Source of the DNA: Paracoccus onubensis
Lineage (GTDB): Bacteria > Pseudomonadota > Alphaproteobacteria > Rhodobacterales > Rhodobacteraceae
NCBI RefSeq assembly: GCF_003591515.1
Contig: NZ_QZCG01000006.1
Span: 186,001-250,000 of the forward strand
Direction: 5' to 3'
Length of the DNA: 64,000 bases
The notes beneath the pieces were generated by a model that saw nothing but the letters and a program-made list of their open reading frames with translations, had not been told where the DNA came from and did no database searches. Shown one piece after another: positions 1 through 10,787 of this stretch (position 1 is its first letter; every line of letters begins with the position of its first letter). The position numbers and the translations under genes were made by a program.

Positions 1-547
1 GGCGGGCTGCCTCGATATCGACAGCAGCCGCAAGGCGGCGCGTTTCGTGCGCTTCTGCGACGCATTCGAGATCCCGATCCTGACCTTTGTCGATGTTCCG
101 GGCTTCCTGCCGGGCACCGGTCAGGAATATGGCGGCGTCATCAAGCATGGCGCCAAGCTGCTATTCGCCTATGGCGAGGCGACGGTGCCGAAAGTCACGG
201 TCATCACCCGCAAGGCCTATGGCGGCGCCTATGACGTCATGGCGTCCAAACATCTGCGCGGCGATTTCAACTATGCCTGGCCGACTGCGGAAATCGCGGT
301 GATGGGCGCCAAGGGCGCGGTCGAGATCCTGTATCGCAGCGAGTTGAACGACCCCGACAAGATCGCGGCCAGGACGAAGGATTACGAGGATCGCTTTGCC
401 AATCCTTTCGTTGCGGCGGAAAAAGGCTTCATCGATGAGGTGATCCAGCCCCGCTCGACTCGCCGCCGGGTTGCACGTTCTTTCGCTGCCCTGCGCGGGA
501 AGAAGCTGTCGAACCCGTGGAAAAAACACGACAACATCCCCTTGTAA
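1..547 (+). CDS. pccB: Propionyl-CoA carboxylase beta subunit, C-terminal part (5' end outside window)
   Basis: Carboxyltransferase subunit that moves carboxyl groups from biotin to propionyl-CoA, giving (S)-methylmalonyl-CoA. The frame is open from base 2, and about 181 C-terminal residues are present. They include the conserved stretches [17 protein letters not shown] and [20 protein letters not shown], typical of the C-terminal crotonase-fold domain of PccB/AccD-type acyl-CoA carboxylases. It ends in TAA. The alpha subunit pccA follows at 2162, separated by four small genes, an arrangement I recall from Rhodobacteraceae. The residues are very close to known PccB, so only the missing N-terminus limits the call. 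Confidence 0.95.
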   Translation, partial: AGCLDIDSSRKAARFVRFCDAFEIPILTFVDVPGFLPGTGQEYGGVIKHGAKLLFAYGEATVPKVTVITRKAYGGAYDVMASKHLRGDFNYAWPTAEIAVMGAKGAVEILYRSELNDPDKIAARTKDYEDRFANPFVAAEKGFIDEVIQPRSTRRRVARSFAALRGKKLSNPWKKHDNIPL

Positions 548-752
548 GTTACGGGAATCCCATGCGGACACACAAGCTTGTGATAGATGCAGCCGCGCCA
601 CATCCCGGCGAAGTTTCGCCGCCGCCGCATGTGACCGGCTATCTGCATGCTGCCGGGCTGGCTATCATGGATAATTGTCAGGCCCCGCAAAGGGCCGGCA
701 CAAACCCGAGCAGTCGGACGCATCGCCGTCCGCAATACAGGAGAGTTTGCTT

Positions 753-896
753 ATGTCGAAGAAGATCATTCTCGGCCTTGTCCTGGTTTCGGCTTTCGCC
801 GCTTGCCAGCGCCAGGAACCCGAAGTCTATGTGCCCCCCGCACCCGCGGCGGATCCGGTCTCGCAAGAGCCGGTCTATTCGGGCAAATACGGCTAA
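753..896 (+). CDS. Small putative lipoprotein (47 aa)
   Basis: A short protein starting MSKKIILGLVLVSAFAACQ: two lysines, a hydrophobic stretch and a lipobox-like FAAC with the cysteine near residue 18. The mature part is only about 30 residues, rich in Pro, Glu and Ala. An AGGAG-like ribosome site lies about 9 bases before this ATG, so it is preferred over an in-frame start at 675. Phenylalanine at -3 of the lipobox is unusual, so lipidation is likely but not certain. It lies between pccB and pccA and has no recognised function. Confidence 0.65.
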   Translation: MSKKIILGLVLVSAFAACQRQEPEVYVPPAPAADPVSQEPVYSGKYG

Positions 897-977
897 GGCC
901 ACTCGACAACCAATCATGCGCGGGCGGTGCGATCGCCCGCGCCTTCCGCGCCCGCTATCCGTTCCGGAGGGCGCCAT

Positions 978-1367
978 ATGCTGAAGCATCGCGGTTTTCC
1001 CAGCCGTCTTCCCGGCACCGATTATCAGTTCACCATCCGGCGGAATAACAAGAAGGGCGCGACGCCCCTGGCCCGACGCGAGCGTTATCGCGACCGCAAG
1101 GCCGCGGATCGGGCGGCGGATATCGGCTTTCTGGCGGCATTGATCGAACATTTCGGCGACGAGCCCTTCGAACGCGGCAATCTGGATGCCGGCCGGCTGT
1201 CCTGGCTGATCGGTCGCGAGATCATGACCGTGGGAGAACTCGATCCCACCGATTACGAGCAATTGCTGCGTGTCGACATGGCCTGCGCCCGGGCATCCTT
1301 TCCGGAATTGTTTTCCGATGACGATTTCGACGATCGTTCGGACAGTGCACCGGCGGAAAATCGCTGA
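978..1367 (+). CDS. Conserved hypothetical protein (129 aa)
   Basis: Starts MLKHRGFPSRLPG after a clear GGAGG at 966-970, so this start is preferred to one at 927. The protein is soluble, with a basic N-terminal third (FTIRRNNKKGATPLARRER), a helical middle and an acidic end (SDDDFDDRSD). There is no signal peptide or membrane segment, and no domain I can name. It sits between the pcc genes and is probably co-transcribed with the small lipoprotein before it. Confidence 0.65.
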   Translation: MLKHRGFPSRLPGTDYQFTIRRNNKKGATPLARRERYRDRKAADRAADIGFLAALIEHFGDEPFERGNLDAGRLSWLIGREIMTVGELDPTDYEQLLRVDMACARASFPELFSDDDFDDRSDSAPAENR

Positions 1368-1497
1368 TGCGCGATTTACTGCCAAGCGGAACTTTTCTTG
1401 CTATGACTCCGTTGGACAAGCGCAACCGCCATGTGATAGTTGCGCGTCCATCTCAACCGCCTCTGAATGAGGCCACGAATACAGGCATAGAAACAAC

Positions 1498-1746
1498 ATG
1501 CAAGTTTCCAACATCATCCGCTTCACTGGTCTTTCGCTGGCGCTCGCTGGCCTGTCGGCATGTGCGCAAGGTGGCTATGGGACCGCAACGGGTCTTTCCC
1601 CTGACGCGCAGCGGGCGGCCGGTGGTGCTGTCGCAGGCGCTGTCATTGCAAAAGCTCTGGACGAAGATATTGCCGCTGGCGCGGCGCTTGGTGGCGCAGC
1701 AGGCGCATTGTGTGACGACGCAGGCGTCTGCCGCCGGGCTTACTGA
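1498..1746 (+). CDS. Glycine-zipper lipoprotein (82 aa), first of a tandem pair
   Basis: An N-terminal signal sequence ends in a good lipobox (LSAC, cysteine near residue 22). The mature region is Ala/Gly rich with small-residue spacing (AAGGAVAGAV, GAALGGAAGAL) like glycine-zipper membrane segments, and it ends in a two-cysteine tail (CDDAGVC). The next gene (1825) has the same layout and a similar C-terminus (GAAAGALGGALCNDVGV), so the two look like diverged tandem duplicates. Role unknown; probably envelope located. Confidence 0.7.
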   Translation: MQVSNIIRFTGLSLALAGLSACAQGGYGTATGLSPDAQRAAGGAVAGAVIAKALDEDIAAGAALGGAAGALCDDAGVCRRAY

Positions 1747-1824
1747 TCAGACTCAACATTCCCACGGAACCAATCCGTGCGGTTTAAGTTGTACTCGCAT
1801 CAAACTTGTTAAGGAAGAACCATC

Positions 1825-2055
1825 ATGGCGATCAAAATCCTTCTTGCTGGTGCCGTTGGCACCGCCCTCCTTGCGGGCTGTGCCAACCAGACCGGCCGGG
1901 CAACCGAAATCGACCGCACGGCTATGGGTGCCGCAGCAGGTGGGGTGCTTACGGCGGCTCTTGGTGGTGACGAAAGCGATATCTACAAAGGCGCTGCTGC
2001 AGGTGCCCTTGGCGGTGCGCTTTGCAACGATGTCGGCGTTGCCGCCTGCCAGTAA
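1825..2055 (+). CDS. Glycine-zipper lipoprotein (76 aa), second of a tandem pair
   Basis: Signal peptide with lipobox LAGC (cysteine near residue 19), then a glycine-zipper-like region (GAAAGGVLTAAL, KGAAAGALGGAL) and a two-cysteine tail (CNDVGVAAC). AAGGAAG upstream serves as ribosome site. It is similar to the preceding gene in architecture and C-terminus. A strong intrinsic terminator follows at 2101-2136, so transcription of this small-gene group probably ends before pccA. Function unknown. Confidence 0.7.
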   Translation: MAIKILLAGAVGTALLAGCANQTGRATEIDRTAMGAAAGGVLTAALGGDESDIYKGAAAGALGGALCNDVGVAACQ

Positions 2056-2100
2056 TCGCTGCGTATACGCTCGGGTCAAGCCCAGCATCACAATCAACAA

Positions 2101-2136
2101 AGCCGTCCGAAGCCGTTTCGCTTCGGGCGGCTTTTT
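2101..2136 (+). terminator. Intrinsic terminator after the tandem lipoproteins
   Basis: A 13-bp stem (AGCCGTCCGAAGC paired with GCTTCGGGCGGCT, one G-U pair) with a six-base loop is followed by TTTTT. It separates the small lipoprotein genes from pccA, which starts 25 bases later and so needs its own promoter or readthrough. Confidence 0.85.
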
Positions 2137-2161
2137 CATGTCCTCTGGCCAAGGTTAATCC

Positions 2162-4159
<1,998 letters not shown>

Positions 4160-4199
4160 GGCAAAACCCGAAATATCATTGACGCCAAGGAGCCAACCC

Positions 4200-4775
4200 G
4201 TGGATCTGTCCCCCCTCATCCTGAACGAAAGGGTCGCTGCCGCCCTTGTCACCGCCATTGTGGGCGGCGGGGTGGTGGCGGCAGGCTGGTTCTGGACGCA
4301 TGCGCTATCACGCCGCCGCGATCTGGTGCTGCGTCGAGAACGGATCAACGATATACAACGGGCGCTTTTGGCGGAGATCCGGGCGCATGTGGTCGCGCTG
4401 GAGCGGCAGATGCTGGATTTGCCGGATGCCGAGCAGTTGCAACTCCTGATATCCGAAGGAGCGGCGCCAATCCTGCCGCATGACGCCAATGACCGCATTT
4501 TCCGCGCGATAGTCACCGATGTGCATATGTTGCCCGAGGCAAGCATCGATTCGGTAGTCAGATATTATCGCCTTTTGGCGGTTCGGGCGGCTTTTGGGGA
4601 AGATGTGCTGCAAAATATCAGGAACAACCCCGACCGCGCGGCCAAGATGCTTCTGGATTATATCGCGATTTCGAATGAAACGCTGGAAACAGGACGGGAG
4701 GCCGTCGATACACTGACCGCCGGGCTTGGGAAAGCCGCGATCAGTAGAACATCCGTGGACCGGAGCGGCCCGTGA
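4200..4775 (+). CDS. Hypothetical single-pass membrane protein (191 aa)
   Basis: A GTG start at 4200 is chosen because AAGGAG lies 7 bases upstream; a TTG at 4152 that overlaps pccA is in frame but less likely. A hydrophobic segment near residues 10-30 (VAAALVTAIVGGGVVAAGWFW) is followed by an arginine-rich border and a helical cytoplasmic domain, so it is probably an N-terminally anchored protein. It lies 40 bases after pccA in the same direction. Its 3' end overlaps the convergent gene 4741-4950 by 35 bases. No family recognised. Confidence 0.6.
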   Translation: MDLSPLILNERVAAALVTAIVGGGVVAAGWFWTHALSRRRDLVLRRERINDIQRALLAEIRAHVVALERQMLDLPDAEQLQLLISEGAAPILPHDANDRIFRAIVTDVHMLPEASIDSVVRYYRLLAVRAAFGEDVLQNIRNNPDRAAKMLLDYIAISNETLETGREAVDTLTAGLGKAAISRTSVDRSGP

Positions 4776-4950
4776 TAGGCGTCAATCCCAAGGCAGAGGT
4801 CACGTCATTGACCGAACCGTTCTTGTCCAGAAACTCTCTTCTGGCGTGGAGCAGTTCATCAAGCCGTTTGCGGAATTGCTCCATCCGCTCGGCACTGAGG
4901 GCCGGGACAGAACCCCGCTCGTCATTACGCAACATGGCCGCTTTCGCCAT
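4741..4950 (-). CDS. Small hypothetical protein (69 aa)
   Basis: Starts MAKAAMLRNDERG behind a GGAGG ribosome site, preferred over an in-frame start 72 bases upstream. The middle (SAERMEQFRKRLDELLHARR) predicts a charged amphipathic helix; there is no signal peptide or membrane segment. It converges on and overlaps the end of the membrane-protein gene at 4200. The ribosome site and charged helix favour a real gene, but nothing shows its function. Confidence 0.5.
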   Translation of the reverse strand: MAKAAMLRNDERGSVPALSAERMEQFRKRLDELLHARREFLDKNGSVNDVTSALGLTPITGRSGPRMFY

Positions 4951-5046
4951 TTCGCATCCTCCGTTTGCGGGCAGACATATCCGCCCTGTCCTGAATATAG
5001 GGACTACAACGGTTTTTCGCAATCCGAACCTGCGTCAGGGTGAATT

Positions 5047-5565
5047 CTATTGCACCCCTGCCCGCCCGATCTCCTGCCGGCGCAACGGGAATTTATCGAT
5101 CGCACGGCTGATTTCGCGGACATCCCAGGGCAAGGGCTTGCGCAGCTTGACCTGCCCGTCCTTGTCCAGAAGAACCAGCGAAAACCCTTTCGGATGGAAT
5201 CGTTGTCGCCAGACACTGTCTGCCTGCGGATCGGTATCGGTGATCACCACCACATCACGCTCGACCAGCATACGGGGATTGAGCTGCAATTCCTTCGTCT
5301 GTTCGATGAAGGCAGGATCGTCCGGGTTGTCGGCAAAGACCACGACCGGGCGGGACTTCCACTGGAAATCATCGGGCGCGGAATCAGCGGCCGCATATAG
5401 CTGCAATTCGGATTGCGCTTTCGGCTCTGCGGGCGCTCCGGCAAGTTCCTCGGGACTCATCGGCGTACCGGGCTCGGTCATCGGCACGTTGCGCGGAGGC
5501 GGAGCCTCGCGCACCTGGCCCATGGCAGCCAAGGCCATTGCGAAAATCAGGAATTTCAACTTCAT
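5047..5565 (-). CDS. DUF4174-type periplasmic protein (172 aa)
   Basis: An N-terminal signal sequence (MKLKFLIFAMALAAMG) is followed by a proline-rich linker and a domain from about residue 65 with the pattern RPVVVFADNPDDPAFIEQ ... RDVVVITDTDP ... SLVLLDKDGQVKLRKPLP. I associate this with the DUF4174 family, a thioredoxin-like fold without the CxxC pair. ATG at 5565 is used; a GTG two codons earlier is possible. It is divergent from the methylmalonyl-CoA mutase gene, with only 57 bases between them. Function unknown; probably exported. Confidence 0.7.
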   Translation of the reverse strand: MKLKFLIFAMALAAMGQVREAPPPRNVPMTEPGTPMSPEELAGAPAEPKAQSELQLYAAADSAPDDFQWKSRPVVVFADNPDDPAFIEQTKELQLNPRMLVERDVVVITDTDPQADSVWRQRFHPKGFSLVLLDKDGQVKLRKPLPWDVREISRAIDKFPLRRQEIGRAGVQ

Positions 5566-5622
5566 CGGCACCTCTTCCTGTTCTGAATATAAGCAAAGCG
5601 GGCCGCTGGGAAAGGACAGATC

Positions 5623-7755
5623 ATGACAAAATCGACATTGGAGGACTGGCGCAAGCTTGCCGAAAAGGAACTGAAGGGCCGCGACCCGGCCAGCCTAGAA
5701 TGGCAGACGCTGGAAGACATCACCGTCAAGCCGCTTTACACCGAGGCGGATACAAGCGGGCTTGACCATCTGGGCAGTTTGCCGGGGATGGAGCCTTTCA
5801 CCCGTGGCCCCCGCGCCACGATGTATGCCGGTCGTCCATGGACCATCCGGCAATATGCGGGCTTTTCGACCGCCGAGGAATCCAATGCCTTCTACCGCCG
5901 CGGCCTGGCTGCCGGTCAGCAGGGTGTGTCGGTCGCCTTCGATCTGGCGACGCATCGGGGGTATGACAGCGACCATCCCCGGGTCGTGGGCGATGTGGGC
6001 AAGGCCGGCGTCGCCATCGACTCGGTCGAGGATATGAAAATCCTGTTCGACGGCATCCCGCTGGACAAGGTCAGCGTGTCCATGACCATGAACGGCGCGG
6101 TGATCCCGGTTCTGGCGAATTTCATCGTCACGGGCGAGGAACAGGGCCACGACCGTTCAGTGCTGTCCGGCACCATCCAGAACGATATCCTCAAGGAATT
6201 CATGGTCCGGAACACCTATATCTACCCGCCCGAACCCTCGATGCGGATCATCAGCGACATCATCGAATTCACCTCGAACCAGATGCCGCGCTTCAACTCG
6301 ATCTCGATTTCCGGCTATCACATGCAGGAGGCAGGCGCGAATTTGGTGCAAGAGCTTGCCTATACGCTTGCCGATGGGCGCGAATATGTGAAGGCGGCGA
6401 TCGATGCAGGTATGGATGTGGATGTCTTTGCCGGGCGGCTGTCCTTCTTCTTCGCCATCGGCATGAATTTCTTCATGGAGATCGCCAAGCTGCGGGCCGC
6501 GCGCCTGCTGTGGCACCGGGTCATGACAGAATTCGGGGCGAAAAAGACCGGCTCGAAGATGCTGCGGACGCATTGCCAGACTTCGGGCGTCAGCCTGCAA
6601 GAGCAGGATCCTTATAACAACGTCATCCGCACGGCATATGAGGCGATGAGCGCGGCGCTTGGCGGCACGCAATCGCTGCATACCAACGCGCTGGACGAGG
6701 CAATCGCCCTGCCCACCGATTTCAGTGCCCGCATCGCCCGCAATACCCAGCTGATATTGCAAGAGGAAACCGGCATCACCAATGTGATCGATCCTCTGGC
6801 CGGGTCCTATTACATCGAAAGCCTGACCGCCGAACTGGCGGAAAAGGCCTGGGCTCTGATGGAAGAGGTCGACGAGATGGGCGGCATGACCAAGGCGGTC
6901 GCTTCCGGTATGCCCAAGCTGCGAATCGAAGAAACCGCCGCCCGCCGTCAGGCGATGATCGACCGCGGCGAAGAGGTGATCGTCGGCGTCAACAAATACC
7001 GCAAGGACAAGGAAGACCCGATCGACATTCTGGATATCGACAATGTGAAGGTTCGCGACAGTCAGATCGCACGGCTGGAAAAGATCCGCGCCAGCCGCGA
7101 CGAGACCGCCTGTCAGGCGGCGCTTGACGAATTGACCCGCCGCGCCCGCGAGGGCGGCAACCTGCTGGAGGCCGCCGTCGAGGCCGCCCGCGCCCGTGCA
7201 TCAGTCGGAGAGATCAGCATGGCCATAGAAAAGGAATTCGGCCGGCACCGCGCTGAGGTGAAAACGCTCGCCGGAGTTTACGGCGCCGCCTATGAAGGCG
7301 ACGAAGGCTTCGCCGCCATTCAACGCGATGTCGAGAAATTCGCCGAGGACGAAGGCCGCCGTCCCCGCATGCTGGTGGTCAAGATGGGTCAGGACGGCCA
7401 TGACCGCGGCGCCAAGGTCATCGCAACCGCCTTTGCCGATATCGGCTTCGACGTCGATGTCGGTCCGCTGTTCCAGACCCCGGAAGAAGCCGCGCAGGAC
7501 GCCGTGGATAACGATGTGCACGTGGTGGGCATTTCGTCCCAGGCGGCGGGCCACAAGACCCTTGCACCGAAGCTGATCGAGGCCCTGAAGGAACAGGGCG
7601 CCGGGGATATTCTGGTGATCTGCGGCGGCGTCATTCCGCAGCAGGATTACGATTTCCTGCGCAAGGCGGGCGTCAAGGCGATCTTCGGACCCGGGACGAA
7701 TATCCCGGCCGCCGCCGCCGATATCCTGCGGCTGATCCGTGAAGCGCGAGGATGA
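5623..7755 (+). CDS. scpA: Methylmalonyl-CoA mutase (adenosylcobalamin-dependent)
   Basis: Interconverts (R)-methylmalonyl-CoA and succinyl-CoA. At 710 aa it is the large, catalytically active type. The TIM-barrel half contains [18 protein letters not shown] and [18 protein letters not shown], which line the acyl-CoA channel. The C-terminal B12-binding domain carries DGHDRG with the cobalt-ligating histidine near residue 593, followed by the GG motif region ([11 protein letters not shown]). It completes the propionyl-CoA route begun by pccB/pccA. Its cofactor could be supplied by the btu operon at 30.4-34.8 kb. A strong hairpin follows the stop codon. Confidence 0.96.
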   Translation: MTKSTLEDWRKLAEKELKGRDPASLEWQTLEDITVKPLYTEADTSGLDHLGSLPGMEPFTRGPRATMYAGRPWTIRQYAGFSTAEESNAFYRRGLAAGQQGVSVAFDLATHRGYDSDHPRVVGDVGKAGVAIDSVEDMKILFDGIPLDKVSVSMTMNGAVIPVLANFIVTGEEQGHDRSVLSGTIQNDILKEFMVRNTYIYPPEPSMRIISDIIEFTSNQMPRFNSISISGYHMQEAGANLVQELAYTLADGREYVKAAIDAGMDVDVFAGRLSFFFAIGMNFFMEIAKLRAARLLWHRVMTEFGAKKTGSKMLRTHCQTSGVSLQEQDPYNNVIRTAYEAMSAALGGTQSLHTNALDEAIALPTDFSARIARNTQLILQEETGITNVIDPLAGSYYIESLTAELAEKAWALMEEVDEMGGMTKAVASGMPKLRIEETAARRQAMIDRGEEVIVGVNKYRKDKEDPIDILDIDNVKVRDSQIARLEKIRASRDETACQAALDELTRRAREGGNLLEAAVEAARARASVGEISMAIEKEFGRHRAEVKTLAGVYGAAYEGDEGFAAIQRDVEKFAEDEGRRPRMLVVKMGQDGHDRGAKVIATAFADIGFDVDVGPLFQTPEEAAQDAVDNDVHVVGISSQAAGHKTLAPKLIEALKEQGAGDILVICGGVIPQQDYDFLRKAGVKAIFGPGTNIPAAAADILRLIREARG

Positions 7756-7763
7756 TCTGAAAT

Positions 7764-7802
7764 CGCCCGGCCGGATCGGAACATCCCCGTTCCGGCCGGG
7801 CG
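7764..7802 (+). terminator. Hairpin terminator after methylmalonyl-CoA mutase
   Basis: Perfect 12-bp inverted repeat (CGCCCGGCCGGA / TCCGGCCGGGCG) with a 15-base loop, nine bases after the stop codon. There is no clean T-run, only a T-rich stretch further on, so it may act as a weak or Rho-assisted terminator or an mRNA 3'-end stabiliser. Confidence 0.6.
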
Positions 7803-7871
7803 GCTGATGATTTCCTCTCTTGCTCTCACTGCATGGTTGTGAAACCTTCGAGCGAAACTCGCGAGGCGGTC

Positions 7872-8696
7872 ATGAGTGACGGGCGTAACGGATCTGTCAA
7901 GCAGGTCATCTGTATCAAATGGGGCGACAAGTTCGGCGCGGAATATGTCAATCGCCTGCATGGCATGATCTCGCGCAATATCACGCCGCCTTTCCGATTG
8001 TTCTGTTTCACCGACGACGGCACGGGTCTGCATCCCGATATCGCTGTGCGGCCGCTCCCCGAATTCGACTACAAGGCCCCGGAACGGACGCGGGGGAAAT
8101 GGCCCAAGTCGCGGTTATGGGGCGATCTGGGGGATGTGACGGGTGTCGTGCTGTTTCTGGATCTGGATGTCGTCATTACCGGCAATATCGACTGCTTCTT
8201 CGAACATGGCGATCCCGGGGACACGATTCTGGGGCGCAATCTGAACACGCCTTTCGAGCGCATGGGCCAGACCTCGGTTTACCGGATGAAGGTCGGCAAT
8301 CTTGCCCCCTTGCAGGATATCTTCCGCGCCGATCCGCAAGCCGTGGCGGATGAATATAAATACGAACAACGCTTCGTCACCCGCAACGCGCCGGGTGGGG
8401 TCAAGTTCTGGCCGCTTCGCTGGATGGTGCATTTCCGCATGCAATGCGTGCCAGTCTTTCCTCTGAACTATTTCATTAAACCCCGCATCCCCCGAAATGC
8501 CCGGATCGTGATCTTTCCCGGCAATCTGAACCCGCCCGACGCCATTGCCGGACGCTGGGATGAACATGCCACGCCGCGCCCGCCGCTGGATCACCTCCGC
8601 GCGGCATTCGCCAGGGATCGCCGCGAAAGCTTCTTCAGGCATTTGCGGCATTACGTCCATCCCACCGAGTGGGTTGAACGGATGTGGCGCGAATAG
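7872..8696 (+). CDS. Putative glycosyltransferase (274 aa)
   Basis: Soluble protein with a nucleotide-sugar-binding look: an N-terminal beta-strand start (VKQVICIKWGDKFGAEYVNRL), a DLD at about residues 97-99 in the context VVLFLDLDVVITGNID, which resembles the metal-binding DxD of GT-A transferases, and a later FPGNLNPPDA stretch. The ATG at 7872 is preferred over an upstream TTG/ATG. It lies alone after the mutase terminator. The acceptor and sugar cannot be told, and the family number is not certain (GT8-like or an uncharacterised GT-A group). Confidence 0.65.
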   Translation: MSDGRNGSVKQVICIKWGDKFGAEYVNRLHGMISRNITPPFRLFCFTDDGTGLHPDIAVRPLPEFDYKAPERTRGKWPKSRLWGDLGDVTGVVLFLDLDVVITGNIDCFFEHGDPGDTILGRNLNTPFERMGQTSVYRMKVGNLAPLQDIFRADPQAVADEYKYEQRFVTRNAPGGVKFWPLRWMVHFRMQCVPVFPLNYFIKPRIPRNARIVIFPGNLNPPDAIAGRWDEHATPRPPLDHLRAAFARDRRESFFRHLRHYVHPTEWVERMWRE

Positions 8697-8742
8697 ACGT
8701 CGTGTCCGAACCCGATCCAGTCAATCTCACGTTCAGAAGACC

Positions 8743-9288
8743 ATGATGACCCTCAACCCCACTCCCGAGCGCCTGACAGATGATATGGCCACCGCCATCG
8801 GTCACGCCGTCGCCGGTTTCGGTTTTCTGGAAGAGGCCCTGAAACGCGCCATCTTTTCACTGACGCGGCAGGGACTGGGAGAGGATGCAAGCGAGAACGA
8901 GCTTGAGAAATGGTTGCAGCGGATGGAGGATATCGCCGACGATACGCTTGGCACTCTGATCGACAGCTTCATCGCCACGATCAAACATGCGCGGGTCGAT
9001 GACCGGCATATCCTGACCGAGGAACTGAGCGAGCTTCGACTGAAGCGCAATCTGCTGTGCCATGCGTCATGGCGTCCGGGATCGAAACCCGGTTACTGGC
9101 ACCCGACCTTCATCAATACCCGCGGCGAGCGTTATCCCGATGAAATGAACGCCGATGAAGTCGACGCGATACACAAGCGGACTCAGAAGATCGCCCGGCG
9201 GGTGGTGTCGATCATGCGCGCAACCGGGATCGAAGGCGAATTGGCCGGTGACGAGGAAGATCAGGGCATTTCCAACAAAAGCGGATAG
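8743..9288 (+). CDS. Hypothetical protein with a HEPN-like motif (181 aa)
   Basis: All-helical predicted protein with AVAGFGFLEEALKRAIFSL at the start and KRNLLCHASW around residues 101-110. The latter contains R-N-x-x-x-H (R102, H107), the pattern of HEPN-fold ribonuclease or nucleotide-binding proteins. ATG at 8743 or 8746. It is a stand-alone gene between the glycosyltransferase and hom. The motif is short and this may simply be an uncharacterised helical family, so the function is open. Confidence 0.6.
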   Translation: MMTLNPTPERLTDDMATAIGHAVAGFGFLEEALKRAIFSLTRQGLGEDASENELEKWLQRMEDIADDTLGTLIDSFIATIKHARVDDRHILTEELSELRLKRNLLCHASWRPGSKPGYWHPTFINTRGERYPDEMNADEVDAIHKRTQKIARRVVSIMRATGIEGELAGDEEDQGISNKSG

Positions 9289-9488
9289 CGGTTTTGTTGG
9301 AATTGCGCCAAAACAAAATTTACTGAGTTCCGATGTTTCAGGAGAACGCCGAAACGCCGCAGTTCTTGCGGCCAATAAGGCACAGGCAGGGCACCTGTGC
9401 GGCTTTCCTGACGGCATTTCCCGATCCTGCGTTGCAACGCCGCCACAGGCAGGATAACAACCCGCGCAATCCACAATAAGAGGCTTTC

Positions 9489-10778
9489 ATGTCGTCCCCT
9501 CTCCGCCTCGGCATCGCCGGGCTTGGTACTGTCGGTATCGGTGTCATCAAGATCGTCCAGAAACACGCTGGCCTGCTGGCCAAACGGACCGGGCGCGAGA
9601 TTACGATTACCGCCGTCAGTGCCCGCGATCGGATGAAGAATCGCGATGCGGATATCTCGGCCTATCGCTGGGAAGACGATCCGATGGCCGTGGCCATGGC
9701 GGATGACGTGGATCTGTATGTCGAACTGGTCGGCGGCGATAACGGCATCGCCAGCGACAGCATCAAGGCCGCCCTGCGCGCCGGTAAGGATGTCGTCACC
9801 GCGAACAAGGCGCTGCTGGCGATGCATGGACAGGAACTGGCCGAACTGGCCGAAAGCCTTGGCCGCGTGATCCGCTTCGAAGCCGCGGTGGCGGGCGGCA
9901 TCCCCGTGATCAAGACCATGACGGAATCGCTGGCCGGCAACAGCACCACCCGCGTCATGGGGGTGATGAACGGCACCTGCAACTATATCCTGACCCGCAT
10001 GGAAAGCGCCGGCCTGCCCTATGAGGCGGTATTCGAGGAAGCGCGGCAGCTTGGCTATCTGGAAGCCGATCCCAATCTGGACGTGGGCGGTATCGATGCC
10101 GGGCACAAGCTGGCGATCCTTTCCTCTATTGCCTTCGGGACAAGGGTGAATTTCGACGCGGTCGAGATCGAGGGGATCGAGCGGGTCAGCATCGACGATA
10201 TCAACCGCGCGTCGGATATGGGTTACCGGATCAAGCTGCTGGGCATCGCGCAGATGACGCCACGCGGGCTGGAGCAGCGCATGTCGCCCTGTCTCGTGCC
10301 CGCCGACAGCCCGCTTGGTCAACTTGCGGGCGGCACCAATATGATCGTGGTCGAGGGTGACAGTGTCGGTCAGATCGTGCTGCGCGGTGCGGGCGCGGGC
10401 GAAGGTCCGACAGCAAGCGCCGTCATGTCCGATATCGTCGATATCGCGCGCGGCATCCGCCTGCCGGTCTTCGGCCAGCCCGCAACCGGGCTGAAACCAG
10501 CGCAGCCCGCACGCACCGCCGTCCCTGCCTCGTATTACATGCGACTGGAATTGCAGGACAAACCGGGCGCATTGGCCAAGGTAGCCTCGGTCCTGGGCGA
10601 AGCCGGGATCTCTATCGACCGGATGCGGCAATACGGGCATTCCAGCGACAGCAGCGTTCCGGTTCTGGTCGTCACCCACAAGACCACACCCGAAGCCATC
10701 GATTTCGCCATCGAGGCATTGCCGCGTACCGGCGTTCTGGTCAGCGACCCGGTGGAATTGCGGATCGAAGAGGTCTGA
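9489..10778 (+). CDS. hom: Homoserine dehydrogenase
   Basis: Reduces aspartate semialdehyde to homoserine, the branch point to threonine and methionine. The N-terminal Rossmann fold has GIAGLGTVGIGVIK. The catalytic and substrate region contains AAVAGGIPVIKT, NGTCNYILTRM and YLEADPNLDVGGIDAGHKLA. A C-terminal ACT domain (LQDKPGALAKVASVLGEAGIS) gives likely feedback control by threonine. At 429 aa it has normal length. AGAGG precedes the ATG. The 200-base leader before it holds no obvious attenuator; one small GC hairpin at 9356-9372 lacks a T-run. Confidence 0.96.
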   Translation: MSSPLRLGIAGLGTVGIGVIKIVQKHAGLLAKRTGREITITAVSARDRMKNRDADISAYRWEDDPMAVAMADDVDLYVELVGGDNGIASDSIKAALRAGKDVVTANKALLAMHGQELAELAESLGRVIRFEAAVAGGIPVIKTMTESLAGNSTTRVMGVMNGTCNYILTRMESAGLPYEAVFEEARQLGYLEADPNLDVGGIDAGHKLAILSSIAFGTRVNFDAVEIEGIERVSIDDINRASDMGYRIKLLGIAQMTPRGLEQRMSPCLVPADSPLGQLAGGTNMIVVEGDSVGQIVLRGAGAGEGPTASAVMSDIVDIARGIRLPVFGQPATGLKPAQPARTAVPASYYMRLELQDKPGALAKVASVLGEAGISIDRMRQYGHSSDSSVPVLVVTHKTTPEAIDFAIEALPRTGVLVSDPVELRIEEV

Positions 10779-10787
10779 ACGCCCCTC

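Noticed and set aside
9261..10679. Long minus-strand open frame (472 codons) across hom
   Set aside because: It is the antisense of a clear homoserine dehydrogenase; its translation is low complexity and matches no family. GC-rich codon bias keeps such frames open.
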